A stretch of 64,000 nt of DNA from Nymphaea colorata (GCF_008831285.2 NC_045143.1:1833503-1897502), one strand, 5' to 3'; shown: positions 32,714 to 45,410, counted from the stretch's first letter. Notes: generated from the letters alone by a model not told the origin. Made by a program: numbers and translations.

Positions 32714-33000
32714 GGATATAGGAGGGCACTGGGCCAGGCCGCTAGCGGGTAGCTGGTACTGGCCAGGTATGGGCTCTAGTGCGGGCCTGAAAAACCCGGC
32801 CTAGGCCCGATGGGCTAGCCCGAATTGACTCGATAACTTAAAAAAATATTTTTTAATTATTAATAATATATATTTTATTATTTAAAATATATTTTATATT
32901 CAAAAAGTTTTTTATAATTTAAAAGATATTTTTTATATATAACCAGGGCAGGGCCCAAGTTTCAGGTATCGGGGTCGGGTCGAGGTGCTGTGAATGCACT
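32714..33000. repeat. GC-rich interspersed repeat, copy 2
   Basis: Shares GCTAGCGGGTAGCTGGTACT, GGCCAGGTATGGGCTC and the TATTTTAT-rich centre with the copies at 41,975 and 51,652. Ends near GGTCGGGTCGAGGTGCTG. Confidence 0.6.
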
Positions 33001-33036
33001 TATACTCTTGCATTCAACTCTAAAGGCAGGCTAATC

Positions 33037-33655
33037 TTGGAGAGGCACTCCGCTTTCTGTGCACAAATTTCACATATTCTTTTGTCCACTTTGACGTTGG
33101 GTCACCTGGAATTGATCGCACCTCAAGCGGCCTCCTCCGATCTTACATGGTCTGTTGTGGATTACACCTGGTTTTGCACGAGGAGGCAAGTGTTTTACGA
33201 AGGCACCTTTAGTCAGGTGATTTCAAACTCTGCCAACCGCCTCATTCGGCTGGCCACTCTTCTTTTCCCCTACACCACCTATTTGTCGATGGAAAGGGGG
33301 GGCAACCCTCTCGGGGCAGCCTTTTCTCTCACCGTCTACTTTTTGTTTTTGCTCTCCATAGCTTTCATCCTCTACGCTTAATCTCTACGAAATGAAGGTT
33401 TGGAGGTGAAAAAAGAAACAAGGCTTGTATGTAGTGATCTTTCTCTTCTGCGTCATCGGCCTCGCCTTCTTCGCGTGTCATTCTCCCTTGACTGGCCTAC
33501 TGCCTTCTCATGGCACCTTGGTTGCTCCTAATATCTTTCATTCTCGCGTTCTACTTCATCTGGAATCCTCTTATCGACCCTCGTCACTGCAGTGGCGGCT
33601 TATTAGGTACCCACTTCTCAATCCTTCGGCGGAGGGGGAGATAGGAATTTCCAAG
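33037..33655 (+). pseudogene. Membrane-protein pseudogene (diverged module)
   Basis: Open for 114 codons with AANRLIRLATLL-like helix 1 (SANRLIRLATLLFPYTTYL) and AAFSLTVYFLFLLSIAFILY helix 2, then a stop at 33,379 and a frame shift. Codons for helices 3 and 4 (CVIGLAFF, LLPSHGTL context) continue in another frame to about 33,655. Homologous to 62,376-62,948. Confidence 0.7.
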
Positions 33656-33667
33656 TAAGAGCGGCCG

Positions 33668-34073
33668 TGTCACGGGCTGACTTCTTCAGCCTGTGCGGCA
33701 CGGCAAGAACCTGATTGTCCTAAGCCTTCAAACCACCAAAAGGAGCACAAAGGTAGTTTTAGAAAACAAGTGCATAAAGAACGATTTGTGAATAAAGAAA
33801 TCTCGCAATGTATTTAACTTGAAAAATTTGAACATCACGAAAAAGGTAAGCAAGGAAAATGATCTCAACTTTACTTACATAGGATGGCCGAAGCCGCTTA
33901 CATGATTCTAAAGCCGACTACCCAAAATTAAGAATTCCAATATATGACACTTAAACAAGTGGGAGAGTACCCCCTTACAAGCAAACAAACATAAGCAAAT
34001 GAAACAGTCGCAAAGGAAGTACAGTGTCAAACAAAACAAATGACTGTACACACTCTTAGACATAGGAGAACCA
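33668..34073. mobile_element. Module-specific insertion, possible solo LTR
   Basis: About 405 bp present here but absent from the matching site in the tandem copies (GAGCGGCGGAATCATAAC at about 42,929 and 52,606). It starts TGTCACGGGCTGAC and probably ends AGAACCA, i.e. TG...CA. The bordering GGCCG/GTCGA could be a decayed 5-bp duplication. No coding content. Confidence 0.4.
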
Positions 34074-34657
34074 GTCGAAACATAACTTTTTATAATAAAA
34101 AAAAGCACTGAAATGTAATTTTTCAAATTTTTTTTTGACAAACTTTTTTTAAAATTAGCCAAATTTGAGGGCCAGGCCATGAGCCCTTACAGTCTTTGGC
34201 TCTGCACCTGCTTATGTCTAATTAATCCACCAATAATGTAAATGCCCATTTGAGACTTGCGTTTTTCGATTTTAATTTGAAATTTGAGTGGTGAAATATA
34301 TGGCTCAATCTCCATTTTTCTCGTGCAGGTGGTTTGAGTTTCCGAGTATTGTTTTCAGGTGATTGCCCAGCCATGTTCATGTCCCCTGCTCTGTTTCACC
34401 ACCTGCGCTCGTTGCTCTCCTTCTGACTTGTTCTGTGCGGTCCGTCTGCCATTACAGCCTTCGCAAAACTTATTATGTGGTTCTTACTGCGTCGTACTGT
34501 AATACGTATACATATACATAGTTATGTTCCCATCAATGGGAAGGCAGGGTTTGTCAATTCAAAATTCCTGTTACGGGCAAGTTATGTTGCATCAATATTA
34601 TGAGACCTGATGTTGTTTTAGTTGTGATGGAATCTACAAAATGATCGATTCATCTCA

Positions 34658-34784
34658 GTGAAGGAGGTGGAGATCGTGCTGGAAGAGGCCCAGCCCTATG
34701 TTTACTCCTTGTTCAGCCCAGAAGGTGCCGCCACCACAAGGCTGCATGATAAATTGTATCGGTTCATGCATCGCTTGATTGATT
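34658..34784 (+). pseudogene. Carboxylesterase 3'-end fragment 3
   Basis: Same start point as the other fragments (GTGAAGGAGG). Reads VKEVEIVLEEAQPYVYSLF; the codon for catalytic His280 is Tyr. A frame shift near the end bypasses the ancestral stop. Followed by the esterase 3' flank with AATAAA. Confidence 0.8.
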
Positions 34785-35711
34785 GGCGGCTGTTCCACCT
34801 AATTTCAGAAGCAATAATAAATCAAATCTCTGTTTCAGTGATTACAGACAAAGATGAACCATTCTAGGTGTTTTTTGTCGAAAAGAATGCTTGCTTTGGT
34901 GGTTGTAAGATTTATCAGACTCTGAAAGTTCTAGAATCTTATCTATGCATCTAAACAAGTGAACGGAGATGCTGCGTCTAGTTAGTGGACATTGAAGATT
35001 GAGTCCTAATGTACAAAAATCTAGAACTTTTGGACTTTCATAGGACAAGAACTGATGCACTTACATTGCTTTTGTTCCTAGTTGTTCTCTCTGGATAGAC
35101 GCTATCCTCTTTGAGAAGAAACACCGACCAGTTTTTGCTCCTTTGTTGCGACCAAAAATTCCTAAACTCTTTTGTGGGAAAAAGTACGTAGTTTCTCATG
35201 GTCTTACTTTCTATTTTCAACTGAATCTCTTCCTTCATCGGCGACCGACATAGATTCCGTGCCGTCTCCACTGGAAGTCTTCAAAATTAATGGGGAAAAG
35301 CTGCCGATTCTGCTCGAAAGTATATCGAAAATTTCCAATCCCCTTTGGCTCCGTTAGTTGCCTCTAGTTTCTCACAGGCATGCCAAAATCCTAATCCTTG
35401 ACATGGGTACCTTCAATACGCGGATTTCTTTATCCGTTCCAATGCCTCTATCTCTCACAGGCCTTTTTACTGCATGCATGTGTGATAGACCGGATGTATG
35501 GATAGACAGAAGATCTCAGCTCATATAATATATAAATGTATATCCTTTCTAGAATGACCGTAGACTGAGTGCTTCTCCCCCATCTTCGTTCTTGCATTCT
35601 CTTCATCCATGCTTACTTTCAAACGTGTCATTCTTGCCATTACTGAACTCTGGATTGGAAAAGCTCATTGTAGGTCATTGTCAAATATTGATGTTGGATT
35701 TGGATACTCGT

Positions 35712-36727
35712 AGATCCAAACCAAACCCAACCCGTCTAATGAAAATTCTCGGTCAGAACATGCACAAGGCAGATGAGACCGGATTGAGTCCTGCATCTCC
35801 AACCTCAGGTCTGAAACCAATGCCAAGCCAACCAGAGAACTTGAAAGTGGCCCATAGGCACTGAGTTTTAGCAAAGCCTAGATCCACACCAAAAGATATA
35901 ACCGAGACCGGCCTCAGCCGAAACCTCTGGGCATCTCTCTCGCTCTCTCTCCCACCAACACACACGTACAGAAGCAACTTCTTAGAGCACACCGAATGTC
36001 TTTCTGCCCAATGAGGAGAAGAAGAAAGACCAGAACACCAAGTTTTCCGTCGACATATAAGTAAACCAGGAGAAACCACCACCCAAATGCATTCAATCAA
36101 AGAATATAGCCTCTTCCTATACTTTTAAGCAAGAGGAAGATGAACAAGAAGAACCCACCTTTCAAGAAGTATGGAAGGAGCGGGACGTGGTCGCCGGAAT
36201 CCTTCGCCGCGGCAGCCGGAATCCTTCACCGCGGCAGCCGAAACCCTAAACTCTGAACTCCGAAGGACCACCGCCTCAGCCCGCGCTTATCCCCCACTGT
36301 TCTCCGGCTGCCGCGGCGAAGGATTCCGGCGACCACGTCCCGCTCCTTCCATACTTCTTGAAAGGTGGGTTCTTCTTGTTCTTCTTCCTCTGGCTTAAAA
36401 GTATAGGAAGAGGCTATATTCTTTGATTGAATGCATTTGGGTGGTGGTTTCTCCTGGTTTACTTATATGTCGACGGAAAAGTTGGTGTTCTGGTCTTCCT
36501 CCTTCTCCTCATTGGGTAGAAAGACATTCGGTGTGAGATGCCCAGAGGTTTCGGCTGAGGCCGGCCTCCGTTATATCTTTTGGACGTGAACGGGTCGTGT
36601 GGATCTAGGTTTTGCCAAAACCCAGTGCCAATGAGGTTGGAGATGCAGGACTCAACCCGGTCTCATCTGCTTTGTGCATGTACTGACCCCGAATTTTCAT
36701 TAGATGGGTTGGGTTGGGTTTGGATCT
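35712..36727. repeat. Foldback palindrome of the module, diverged copy
   Basis: Arms about 35,712-36,208 and 36,304-36,727 are reverse complements, starting AGATCCAAACC and ending GGTTTGGATCT. The tip is GC-rich (GGTCGCCGGAATCCTTC facing its complement). About 54 bp of the right arm (the AGAAGTTGCTTCTG block) are missing compared with the tandem copies. The right arm belongs to the start of tandem unit 1. Confidence 0.85.
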
Positions 36728-36744
36728 ATGGGTCAGACCGGAAA

Positions 36745-36870
36745 CAATTCACCGAATGTCATTGATTATCATTATACTTTGACCACATTTAGCTTGTGAA
36801 TGGAATTAAAAATAAATATTTAATTCCATCAAAAGCTAAATGTGATCAAAGTACAATTGAACACTTGTAT
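36745..36870. repeat. Short palindromic MITE-like block
   Basis: ACCACATTTAGCTTG...GGAATTAAAA faces TTTAATTCCATCAAAAGCT across a short AT centre. The same stem sequence forms part of the TIR of the zinc-finger-carrying element at 10,797-11,476, so the two belong to one TIR family. Repeated at about 46,421-46,546 and 56,098-56,223. Confidence 0.65.
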
Positions 36871-37309
36871 CCGGGTCAAAATCTGGATTCAAATCTGCTC
36901 TTTCCATAAATACAAAAGACATGTACTTGTAACCGCATAATGCCATAAGTGTTAATGTAAAAAGTATAAAAAGTATAAGATGAATTGGAAAAATAAATAT
37001 AAAAGAATGAAGGGAGAAATATAGTTTTACAAAATCACATAAAGTTTTATAAAGCTGGTCCAAACCTGCTTTTCCAATAAATTGAAACTGTATTTGACAT
37101 TGTGCCTCCTAAGACAGGATCCAAACTTGCGTTCCCTGTCCAAAACCAGCAGAGAGTTGATGGTCAGCCTACTGTTCTAGTGCACAAAGGTACAAGGTGG
37201 GTATTTTTTTTTTCTTGAACAGATCTAAACACTGAAAAATCATTTTCTTATTATGGGAGATTTAAATTTCATGGATGACGACTGTTCTCCAGCTCACGTT
37301 TATTTCACA

Positions 37310-38548
37310 GATGACAATAAAACAAGGTAATTTTTCCGACCTCAGACCTTGGATTGGTGCAGCTGTATAACTCCATTTTTATCGATGTGTTACCTTCATG
37401 AAGACCGGTAAGTCACATAGTTTTGCCAGCATTTTACATTCATTGATGGCTCATGTTTTTCTTCTCCCTAAAAGATATAAAAAATACATGCAACACACTT
37501 GGATGCTGTTAAAAATACATAAAAAAAATAATGAAATCATGAGATTTAACGTGGTTTTCCACCACGAAAGGCGACCATTGGCCATAAGAATTATAATGTT
37601 TGATTTGATATTTATACTTTCTGTGTGCTATAATCTATGGATCTCTCTTTGGTTTTTTTTACAACTCTGGGTCGACGAATCTCTTTGTTGATAGCGATAA
37701 AGTTATTATTTTTGTTGGTTTTTTTATTTTTATAGATATCATTTCCTTATATAGGTTGGAACATTATCGTCAGTGACTCAACAATGATAACATTTCTTTT
37801 GTTGAGCAAAAATGTTAGTTGCTTTGCCTAACATGAATATTGTTAGATTTGATATTTATACCTGGTCAAAAAACTTTTTTTTTTGCAAGTTCAAATGGAT
37901 GACCACCCTCCTTGATAATAATGTTATTATTATTTTTATTACATCTTTGCTTTTATAGTTGTTGTTCTCTTATAACTCAACTTTTTCTTTAATAATAATA
38001 ACATTTTTTTTATTGAAAAGATTTTTTTTTATAACGTTAAATCATTGCATAACACCTTCCATTTTCACCTCCAAGACATACTTGAAAAATCTAAGAGATC
38101 ATATTTCTGCCAATATTTTTTCTTTTATTTTTGCAATGAGTCAACGACCCCCCTTGTTGATAATAATGTTATTATTATTTATCTCCATCTTCACCTCCAC
38201 AATATAATTCCTTATAGGTAGCAAAATTATATTTTTATCAATGATGACCTTCAATTTGTTGTGAAATTTTTATTTAATAACTTTAAAGTTTAAACACTTG
38301 CATAATGCTCTTTATTTTATCGTGCACCATATGGGGATCTTCCTGCTCTAATAACATATTTAAAAAAGAAAATAAAAATCTAACGCCGTTTTTAAATATG
38401 GAAAACCAACATCAACCTTAAGGAGTGTAAGAATTAATATTTCTACGTTCTCTTTTTATATGAATATTTAGATATTTCTCCTGTCTTTTTTTCAATGCAA
38501 AGTTAATGATCAAACTTATTGATAATGTCAACATTACTTTTAAAATAT
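37310..38548 (-). mobile_element. AT-rich LTR-like element, truncated copy (unit 1)
   Basis: Corresponds to the first 1.2 kb of the elements at 15,268 and 23,518, ending at the AACATTACTTTTAAAATAT block. The primer-binding-like site is mutated (GGTATTAGAGC reads TGTTATTAGAGC on the minus strand). Repeated at about 46,986-48,225 and 56,663-57,902. Confidence 0.5.
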
Positions 38549-39300
38549 ATGTTATTCACGGGGTTCCGAACACGGCCGCTGTATCTGCCGTTCTCATTAC
38601 TCGACGTTGATCAAACCTGCCGGGCGGTGTATACCAACAGGGTCTTCCGACAGTCAGAGCCGCCTTGAGCAGCCACCCTCTCGTCCGCGCCTTCTTGGCC
38701 TTTAACGTGGTTGAGTTGCTCAGCCAAAAATTTTTCACGAAAATGATAAATTAAAATTTTTAAATTTTGATACTAGTCAAAATATCATTTTTCAAAATTT
38801 TTATATATGACAAGCAAACTTTTTTAAAATTACATGTAATTTAAAAAAAAAAAATTGAGGTGGGATCAAAGCCCCTCTGCCCCTGGTTGCAAAGGTTCCT
38901 TTTCGTTATCCAAACACAGTCCAGCTCGGTGGAGCCGGGACCAGCTCATCTGTCGGTGGATTGTTCTCAAGACATTCTACTGCCTGCATGTTGATTGATT
39001 ACCTGACTACTAGTGGGATGATCCTATTGTTTCGGAAGTAAAAAAAAAAACTCCATTAATGGTTGCTCTCTGTAGTTGTTGGGGGTTCATCTCCACGACT
39101 ACCGCGAATTACTTTCTTTCCAAGTAGGGGATCAGCAGGAAGCTCAACACGACTAGAGGATAGTGTGGATGACAAAGAAGGCTCCCTCAAGTCGTGGCAC
39201 ATGGCAGATGCTGGAACGAGGGGTTCAAACATGGAGAAGTTGCTTTACCCGGCTCGAGTTTATTATGTAATTTTTTTTATCTTTTGTTTCTATTGGAAAA
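38549..39300. other. Unassigned part of the tandem unit
   Basis: A GC-rich patch at about 38,560-38,720 stands out in AT-rich surroundings and is open on the minus strand (60 codons, ending AAVFGTP). 39,063-39,300 is open on the plus strand. I recognise neither. Confidence 0.3.
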
Positions 39301-39500
39301 GGATTGGCTTGTTTCATTCTAAAAGGACAAGAACTTAATTATAGTCCTAGGCAAATTTCATAGAGATAATATTATGGACTGTTTTTATTAGCCATGACTA
39401 GGATTGGCTTGTTTCATTCTAAAAGGACAAGAACTGAATTATAGTCTTGGGCAAATTTCATAGAGATAATATTATGAACTGTTTTTATTAGCCATGGCTA
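39301..39500. repeat. 100-bp tandem duplication
   Basis: 39,301-39,400 and 39,401-39,500 (GGATTGGCTTGTTTCATTCT to GCCATGRCTA) differ at only a few bases. Also at 48,978-49,177 and 58,654-58,853, where one of the differing bases has been homogenised. Confidence 0.9.
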
Positions 39501-41699
39501 GACAACATAGTTATGCCTTCAAACTAAGATATGCGTTCTATTGTAAATGAATTTTTGGGTCTGTCTTAGAAAGGCTTTTTTTTTTCAAGCATTTTTTGAC
39601 AAGTAATGAACCTTTTTATTACCTTTGGCTTTGGCTTAAGTTAGACAGGATGTTAATATATTGGATTTGGATTACACATCGAGCCAAACTACTGTTTTGA
39701 AAAAGGTCAGACATTAAAAAAAAAGTTAATGTGCGATTTTTTAATCAGATGAAATTTGAATTTAAGAAATGACATCCAATCAAATTTGGATTTTGATATG
39801 TCTAAATATTGGAATGGAGTCAAATCAACTTTATTTTTAAACAAATATCATCTATCTAATACTCTTACATTTTGAAAATACTCAAATCATGTTCAAAATT
39901 TAAATTTATATCCAGATATGATTGTAAAAATCAGATTCCACAAACTAGGGTTGTGAAATATGATTTTTGATTGAGAGATATGACTTTTCTCAGTTCAAAT
40001 CCTAATATATAAATATCTGAAAAAACGAATACGATTGAGAGCATATGTGAATCGAATCCTATCCATATATAAATATCCGTGAAAAAACAAATACAATGAA
40101 ATGCGTAGTATCCGAATGAAATCAGATTTATTAACATCCCCACTAAAAGCATTGCAACAGAAATGCATCCACTGGCTAATTGAAAGTCCAGTCTCTTATA
40201 AATTATTCTGTGTGTGGAACTTATCTTATAAAGCTTTGCAACATCAAGTTTGCAAGGCAAGCAGGGGCATAGGAAGGATTTCTTTCCAAGCGACTCGGGC
40301 AGCGCAGAAGAGTTCAGCGACTCCATAAATAATATTTCCGAAAGTTTTTTATGAAGGTTAACATTGTAAGTTTTCTAGGTTTACAAAGGGCAAACCAAAG
40401 TTTTCTGAAATTTTTATATGTGAATTTTAATTGACAAACTGTTAAAGGGGAGGGAAGGGGACATGGCTCAGGGTGGGCATCGGGCCGGCCAAACCCGGTA
40501 AGAATCGGTTCCGGCAGGCTCAATGTACAAAACTCGGGTTCTGCTCGGTTATAATAAGAAAACTATTTTTAAAAATATAAAATGGAGGATGAAGGATCCC
40601 TACGAAATGAAGGATTGAAGAAGAAGAAATAGGTCTTGTATGTAGTGGTCTCCCTTTTGTGTCATTGGCATTGCCTTTTTCCCACACGTCTAATGGCGTT
40701 CTCCCTCGACCAGCCGCCTTCTAATGGCGTTCTCCCTCACGTTCTACTTTTTCCACCTCTAAATCCTCTCATCGGCCTGGGTCGCTGCAGTGTCAACCGT
40801 CATGCTTAAAGCTAAAGGGTTGTGGTAGGTAATCCAACAGCAGCGTGATCTACCCAGGTAATTCTCTCCATGATGCTCTACCTCATAGAAAAGATGTTGT
40901 GTGCATACGTAGATTGATATGAAACAACTGATTTGTGGTCTCCATAAGAAGCCAAACAATTGCAAAATGCCCACAATTTTAGAAAGATAAAGAAGAAAGA
41001 GAGAAGAGAGAGAGAGAAAGAAAGAAAGGGATGGCACAAGAAAGATTGAAAAAAAGTGTGTGTGTGTGTGTTTTGTATACTTTTTAGAGATATTGTAAAT
41101 CCAATATCTCCAAAAATGAATAGATTGGGAGGAAATGGAAAGATCATTGTATGAATGAAGGGTAATAACAAGAGCAGCAATATATGGCTCGGGGAGTTCT
41201 TTTGTTTCATGTTGCTGAGTGGGAGTGCTTTGTTTTACAGGTTTTGTACGGGGTAAAATAATGATTTTCGTGAGGAAAAGTGGATTGATCGCTCAGTGAT
41301 GTTTTGTAGTTACTTAGGCACCAAAGCAGCAGTAGACCTTAAGGTGGACCTTTGGCTTCCTTCTTAGGTGGTATAAGGAGTATTCCTCCTAATCGTCATC
41401 CAAAAATAATCTCTTATACCTTGCTGCCAAACTTAGTGCCTGAATTCTTAAGAAAGAAAAAGCAACCACACAAACAAAATGAAAAACACTCAAAGATAGA
41501 AACGGAAGAACATTCGGTGCCCTTCAAGCTGCCAAATATGGTGGATCAGCGGTTTTCGCCTCCACTATCTTTCTCGCCTTTGGGCTTAGCTTCCGTTTGC
41601 ACGTAATTTCTCACGAGAACATTAGTGCCATAAAATATACTCTCTTCTCTTTTCTCATCTATTTCCGTGCAACTCGAGCATGCATGCCAAACACAATGA

Positions 41700-41790
41700 C
41701 GGTAGTTCAGAAGCGCCTGTTGACGGTAGGCTGCTATGAGTACTCTGTCTGCGGAAGACACTTAATTATTAACCTACCTCCACAGTGTGG
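41700..41790 (+). pseudogene. ZAT-like zinc-finger remnant (unit 1)
   Basis: Only VVQKRLLTVGCYEYSVC..RH and INLPP remain; the QALGGH part is deleted relative to the copy at 32,338. The same remnant is at 51,377-51,467. Confidence 0.65.
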
Positions 41791-41974
41791 GAAAAAATCA
41801 GCAGAGGTGTAGAACATGTTTTATTACTTAGAAAAAACTTGTTTTTTATAGTTATTTTATTTTTGTATTTACTTTTTTATTTTTATCTTACTAAAAACTT
41901 GTTTTTTCCTTATGAGAAGTGTGTCTATTATTTCGTGTACACTATGTACTGGCGCTTATAACCAGCTTTGGATA

Positions 41975-42245
41975 TGGGTGGGCGTTGGGTCGGGTCGCTA
42001 GCGGGTAGCTGGTACTGGCCAGGTATGGGCTCTAGTGCGGGCCTGAAAAACCCGGCCCAGACCCGATGGGCTAGCCCGAATTGACCTGATAACTTAAAAA
42101 ATATATTTTTTAATTATTCATCATATATATTTTATAATTAAAAATATATTTTATATTCAAAAAAATATTTTATATTTAAAAAATAATTTTTGTTATAACC
42201 GGGGCAGGACCCAAGTTTCAGGTATCGGGGTCGGGTCGAGGTGCT
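41975..42245. repeat. GC-rich interspersed repeat, copy 3 (unit 1)
   Basis: Same as 32,714-33,000 with a few changes; identical copy at 51,652-51,922. A short piece with GGGTGGGCATCGGGCCGG also stands at about 40,469-40,560 (and 50,146-50,237). Confidence 0.6.
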
Positions 42246-42403
42246 GTGAATGCACTTATACTCTTACATTCAAATCTAAAGGCAGGGTAATCTTGGAGAG
42301 GCACTCCGCATTCTGTGCACAAATTTCACAATTTCTTTCGCCCATTTTGGCATTGGGTGGCCTCTAACATTACTAACAAGAATCCTGGTTCGTAAGCTAC
42401 ACT

Positions 42404-42912
42404 TTGATGGCACCTCAAGCGGCCTCCTCCGATCTTACATGGCCTGTTGTGGATTACACCTGGTTTTGCACGAGGAGGCAAGTGTTTTACGAAGGCACCT
42501 TCAGCCGGGTGATTTCAAGCGCTGCCAACCGCCTCATTCGGCTGGCCACTCTTCTTTTCGCCTACACCACTATTTGTCGATGGAAATGGGGGGCAACCCT
42601 GTTGGGGCAGCCCTTTCTCTCACTGTCTAATGCTTGTTTTTGCTCTCCATAGCTTTCATCCTCTACGCTTAATCCCTACGAAATGAAGGTTTGGAGGCGA
42701 AAAAAGAAACAGGGCTTGTTTGTAGTGATCTTTCTCCTCTACATGTCATTCTCCCTCGACTAGCCTATTGCCTTCTCATGGCACCTTGGTTGCTCCCAAT
42801 ATCTGTCATTCTCGCATTCTACTTCATCCAGAATCCTCTAATCGGCCCTCGTCACTGCAGTGGCGGCTTATTAGGAACCCACTTCTCAATCCTTCGGCGG
42901 AGGGGGAGATAG
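42404..42912 (+). pseudogene. Membrane-protein pseudogene (unit 1)
   Basis: Homologous to 62,376-62,948 and 33,037-33,655. The frame holds through SSAANRLIRLATLLFAYTT. A one-base deletion (ACCACTATTTG for ACCACCTATTTG, about 42,568) then shifts it before helix 2. A stop and further shifts follow, and codons for LPISVILAFYFI of helix 4 are legible in a different frame. Confidence 0.75.
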
Positions 42913-43224
42913 GAATTTCCAAGTAGGAGCGGCGGAATCATAACTTTTTATAATTAAAAAAAAAAGAGCACTGAAATGTAATTTTTCAAAAAAAAAATTG
43001 ACAAACCTTTTTTAAAATTAGCTAAATTTGAGGGCCAGGCCATGAGCCCTTACTGACCTTTGGCTCTGCACCTGCTTATGTCTAATTAATCCACCAATAA
43101 TGTAAATGCCCATTTGAGACTTGCGTGATTCGATTTTAATTTGAAATTTGAGTGGTTAAATATATGTCTCAATCTCCATTTTTCTGGTGCAGGTGATTTG
43201 AGTTTCCAAGTATAGTTTTCAGGT

Positions 43225-44069
43225 AACAGAAAAAGGATAGGGGATTAACTTGGAACACATTTTCTTTACCCACGGAAGGCCATCCGCCTTAAGATTGACA
43301 AAGTATGTTAATCTCTTATATAGGCATTACAGATGAGATAACTCCTTATTTTAAGGAGCTGTTACAAGATATTCGTTATCGATAAAACCGTTCCATGATT
43401 TTTGCTTTAACTGTTTCCATAATCCATCGTTTTGATTTTTGCCATGATCCTTTCCAAAGGATCCTTACCATGATGTTGGCATCCTTATCATATGTGTGTG
43501 TCGTTAACCATCATTCTTTTCATCTTCCTTTAAATTGGGCGGCGTTTCACAAAGTCCAAATTTGCCATGGAGATTTTGTGGAGGCAGATTATGCTCTGGC
43601 AGCAATTCAGAAATCTTAAGCTTGATTCTTGAAGATTTTGTTCAAATGATCGAGTGCTCGCTTTGGTGAAGAAGACAACGATCTCTTTGATCGTCTGCGT
43701 GCCATCTTTGGGCATTGATCTTCTTCTTCAAGCATCATTCTCTGATACTATGTTGAAAAACATAAAGCAATAACAGAAAAAGCTTAGGGGATTAATGTGG
43801 AGTATATTTTCTTTACCCACAGATGGCCATCCGCCTTAAGATTGACAAAGAATGCCAATCTCTTATATAGGCATTACAGATGAGATAACTCATTATTTTG
43901 AGGAGCTGTTACAAGATATTCATTATCAACAAAACCGTTCCTTGATTTTTGTTGTTACTATTTCCATAATCTATTGTCTTTATTTTTGCCATAATCCATT
44001 TCAAAGGATCCTTACCATGATGTTGGAATCAATATCATATGTGTGTGCCGTTAACCATCATTCTTTTCA
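43225..44069 (-). mobile_element. TRIM-like miniature LTR element (unit 1)
   Basis: Two direct repeats of about 300 bp, 43,225-43,522 and 43,751-44,069, flank a 228-bp internal part. The complete repeat begins TGTTGAAAAACATAAAG and ends CATTCTTTTCA (TG...CA); the other lacks its first about 20 bp. On the minus strand the complete LTR ends TTTTTCAACA and is followed at once by TAGTATCAGAG, nearly the Copia initiator-Met primer-binding site, giving polarity. The internal part has no coding capacity. The corresponding place in the diverged module (about 34,350-34,370) lacks the element. Confidence 0.75.
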
Positions 44070-44376
44070 ATGTTCATGTCCCCTGCTCTGTTTCACCACC
44101 TGCGCTCGTTGCTCTCCTTCTGACTTGTTCTGTGCGGTCCCTCTGCCATTACAGCCTTCGCAAAACTTATTCTATGGTTCTTACTGCATCCTACTGACTG
44201 TAATACGTATACATATACGTAATACGAATACATATACATAGTTATGTTCCCATCCATGGAAGGCAGGGTTTGTCAATTCATAATTCCTGTTACGGGCAAG
44301 TTATGTTGCATCAATATTATGAGACCTGATGTTGTTTTAGTTGTGATGGAATCTACAAAATGATCGATTCATCTCA

Positions 44377-44503
44377 GTGAAGGAGGTGGAGCTCGTGCTG
44401 GAAGAGGCCCAGCCCTATGTTTACTCCTTGTTCAGCAGAGAAGGTGCCGCCACCACAAGGCTGCATGATAAATTGTATCGGTTCATACATCGCTTGATTG
44501 ATT
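44377..44503 (+). pseudogene. Carboxylesterase 3'-end fragment 4 (unit 1)
   Basis: VKEVELVLEEAQPYVYSLF, starting at the same GTGAAGGAGG as the others, with Tyr at the catalytic His position. It continues with a frame shift past the ancestral stop and is followed by the esterase 3' flank. Confidence 0.8.
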
Positions 44504-45410
44504 GGCGGCTGTTCCACCTAATTTCAGAAGCAATAATAAATCAAATCTCTGTTTCAGTGATTACAGACAAAGATGAACCATTCTAGGTGTTTTTTGTCGA
44601 AAAGAATGCTTGATTTGGTGGTTGTAAGATTTATCAGACTCTGGAAGTTGTAGAATCTTATCTAAGCATCTAAACAAGTGAACGGAGAAGCTGCGTCTAG
44701 TTAGTGGACATTGAAGATTGAGTCCTTAATGTACAAAAATCTAGAACTTTTGGACTTTCATAGGACAAGACCTGATGCACTTACATTGCTTTTGTTCCTA
44801 GTTGTTCTCCCTGGATAGACGCTATCCTCTTTGAGAAGAAACTCTGACCAGTTTTTGCTCCTTTGTTGCAACCAGAAATTCCTAAACTCTTTTGTGGGAA
44901 AAAGTATGTAGTTTCTCATGGTCTTACTTTCTATTTTCAACTGAATCTCTTCCTTCATCGGCGACCGACATAGATTCCGCGCCATCTCGATTGGAAGTCT
45001 TCAAAATTAATGGGGAAGAGCTGCCAATTCTGGTCGAAAGTATATCGAAAATTTCCAATCCCCTTTGGCTCCGTTAGTTGCCTCTAGTTTCTCACAGGCA
45101 TGCCAAAATCCTACCTTCTACACGCGGATTTCTTTATCCGTTCCAATGCCTCTATCTCTCACAGGCCTTTCTACTGCATGTGTGATAGACCGGATGGATG
45201 GATAGACAGAAGATCTCAGCTCATATAATATATAAATGTATATCCTTTCTAGAACGACCATAGACTAAGTGCTTCTCCCCATCTTCGTTTTTGCATTCTC
45301 TTCATCCATGCTTACTTTCAAACGTGTCATTCTTGCAATTACTGAACTCTGCATTGGAAAACCTCATTGTAGGTCATTGTCAAATATTGATGTAGGATTC
45401 GGATACTCGT

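Larger units (their letters stand above)
31216..36537. repeat. Diverged copy of the composite module
   Basis: Aligns with 40,597-46,213 and 50,274-55,890, with scattered substitutions and indels. It carries in the same order: partial membrane-protein piece, LTR-like segment, zinc-finger remnant, GC-rich interspersed repeat, membrane-protein pseudogene, esterase 3' end and foldback palindrome. It lacks the small LTR element present at 43,225-44,069, and has its own insertion at about 33,668-34,073. It represents an older duplication than the 9.68-kb tandem repeat. Confidence 0.8.

Noticed and set aside
38556..38738. GC-rich patch with GGGCGGTGTATACC, resembling a ribosomal RNA 3'-end motif
   Set aside because: Only a short chance resemblance; neighbouring rRNA sequence is absent.
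39931..40326. 131-codon minus-strand frame in the tandem units
   Set aside because: Hydrophobic low-complexity frame in AT-rich repeat DNA, broken in unit 3; no family recognised.
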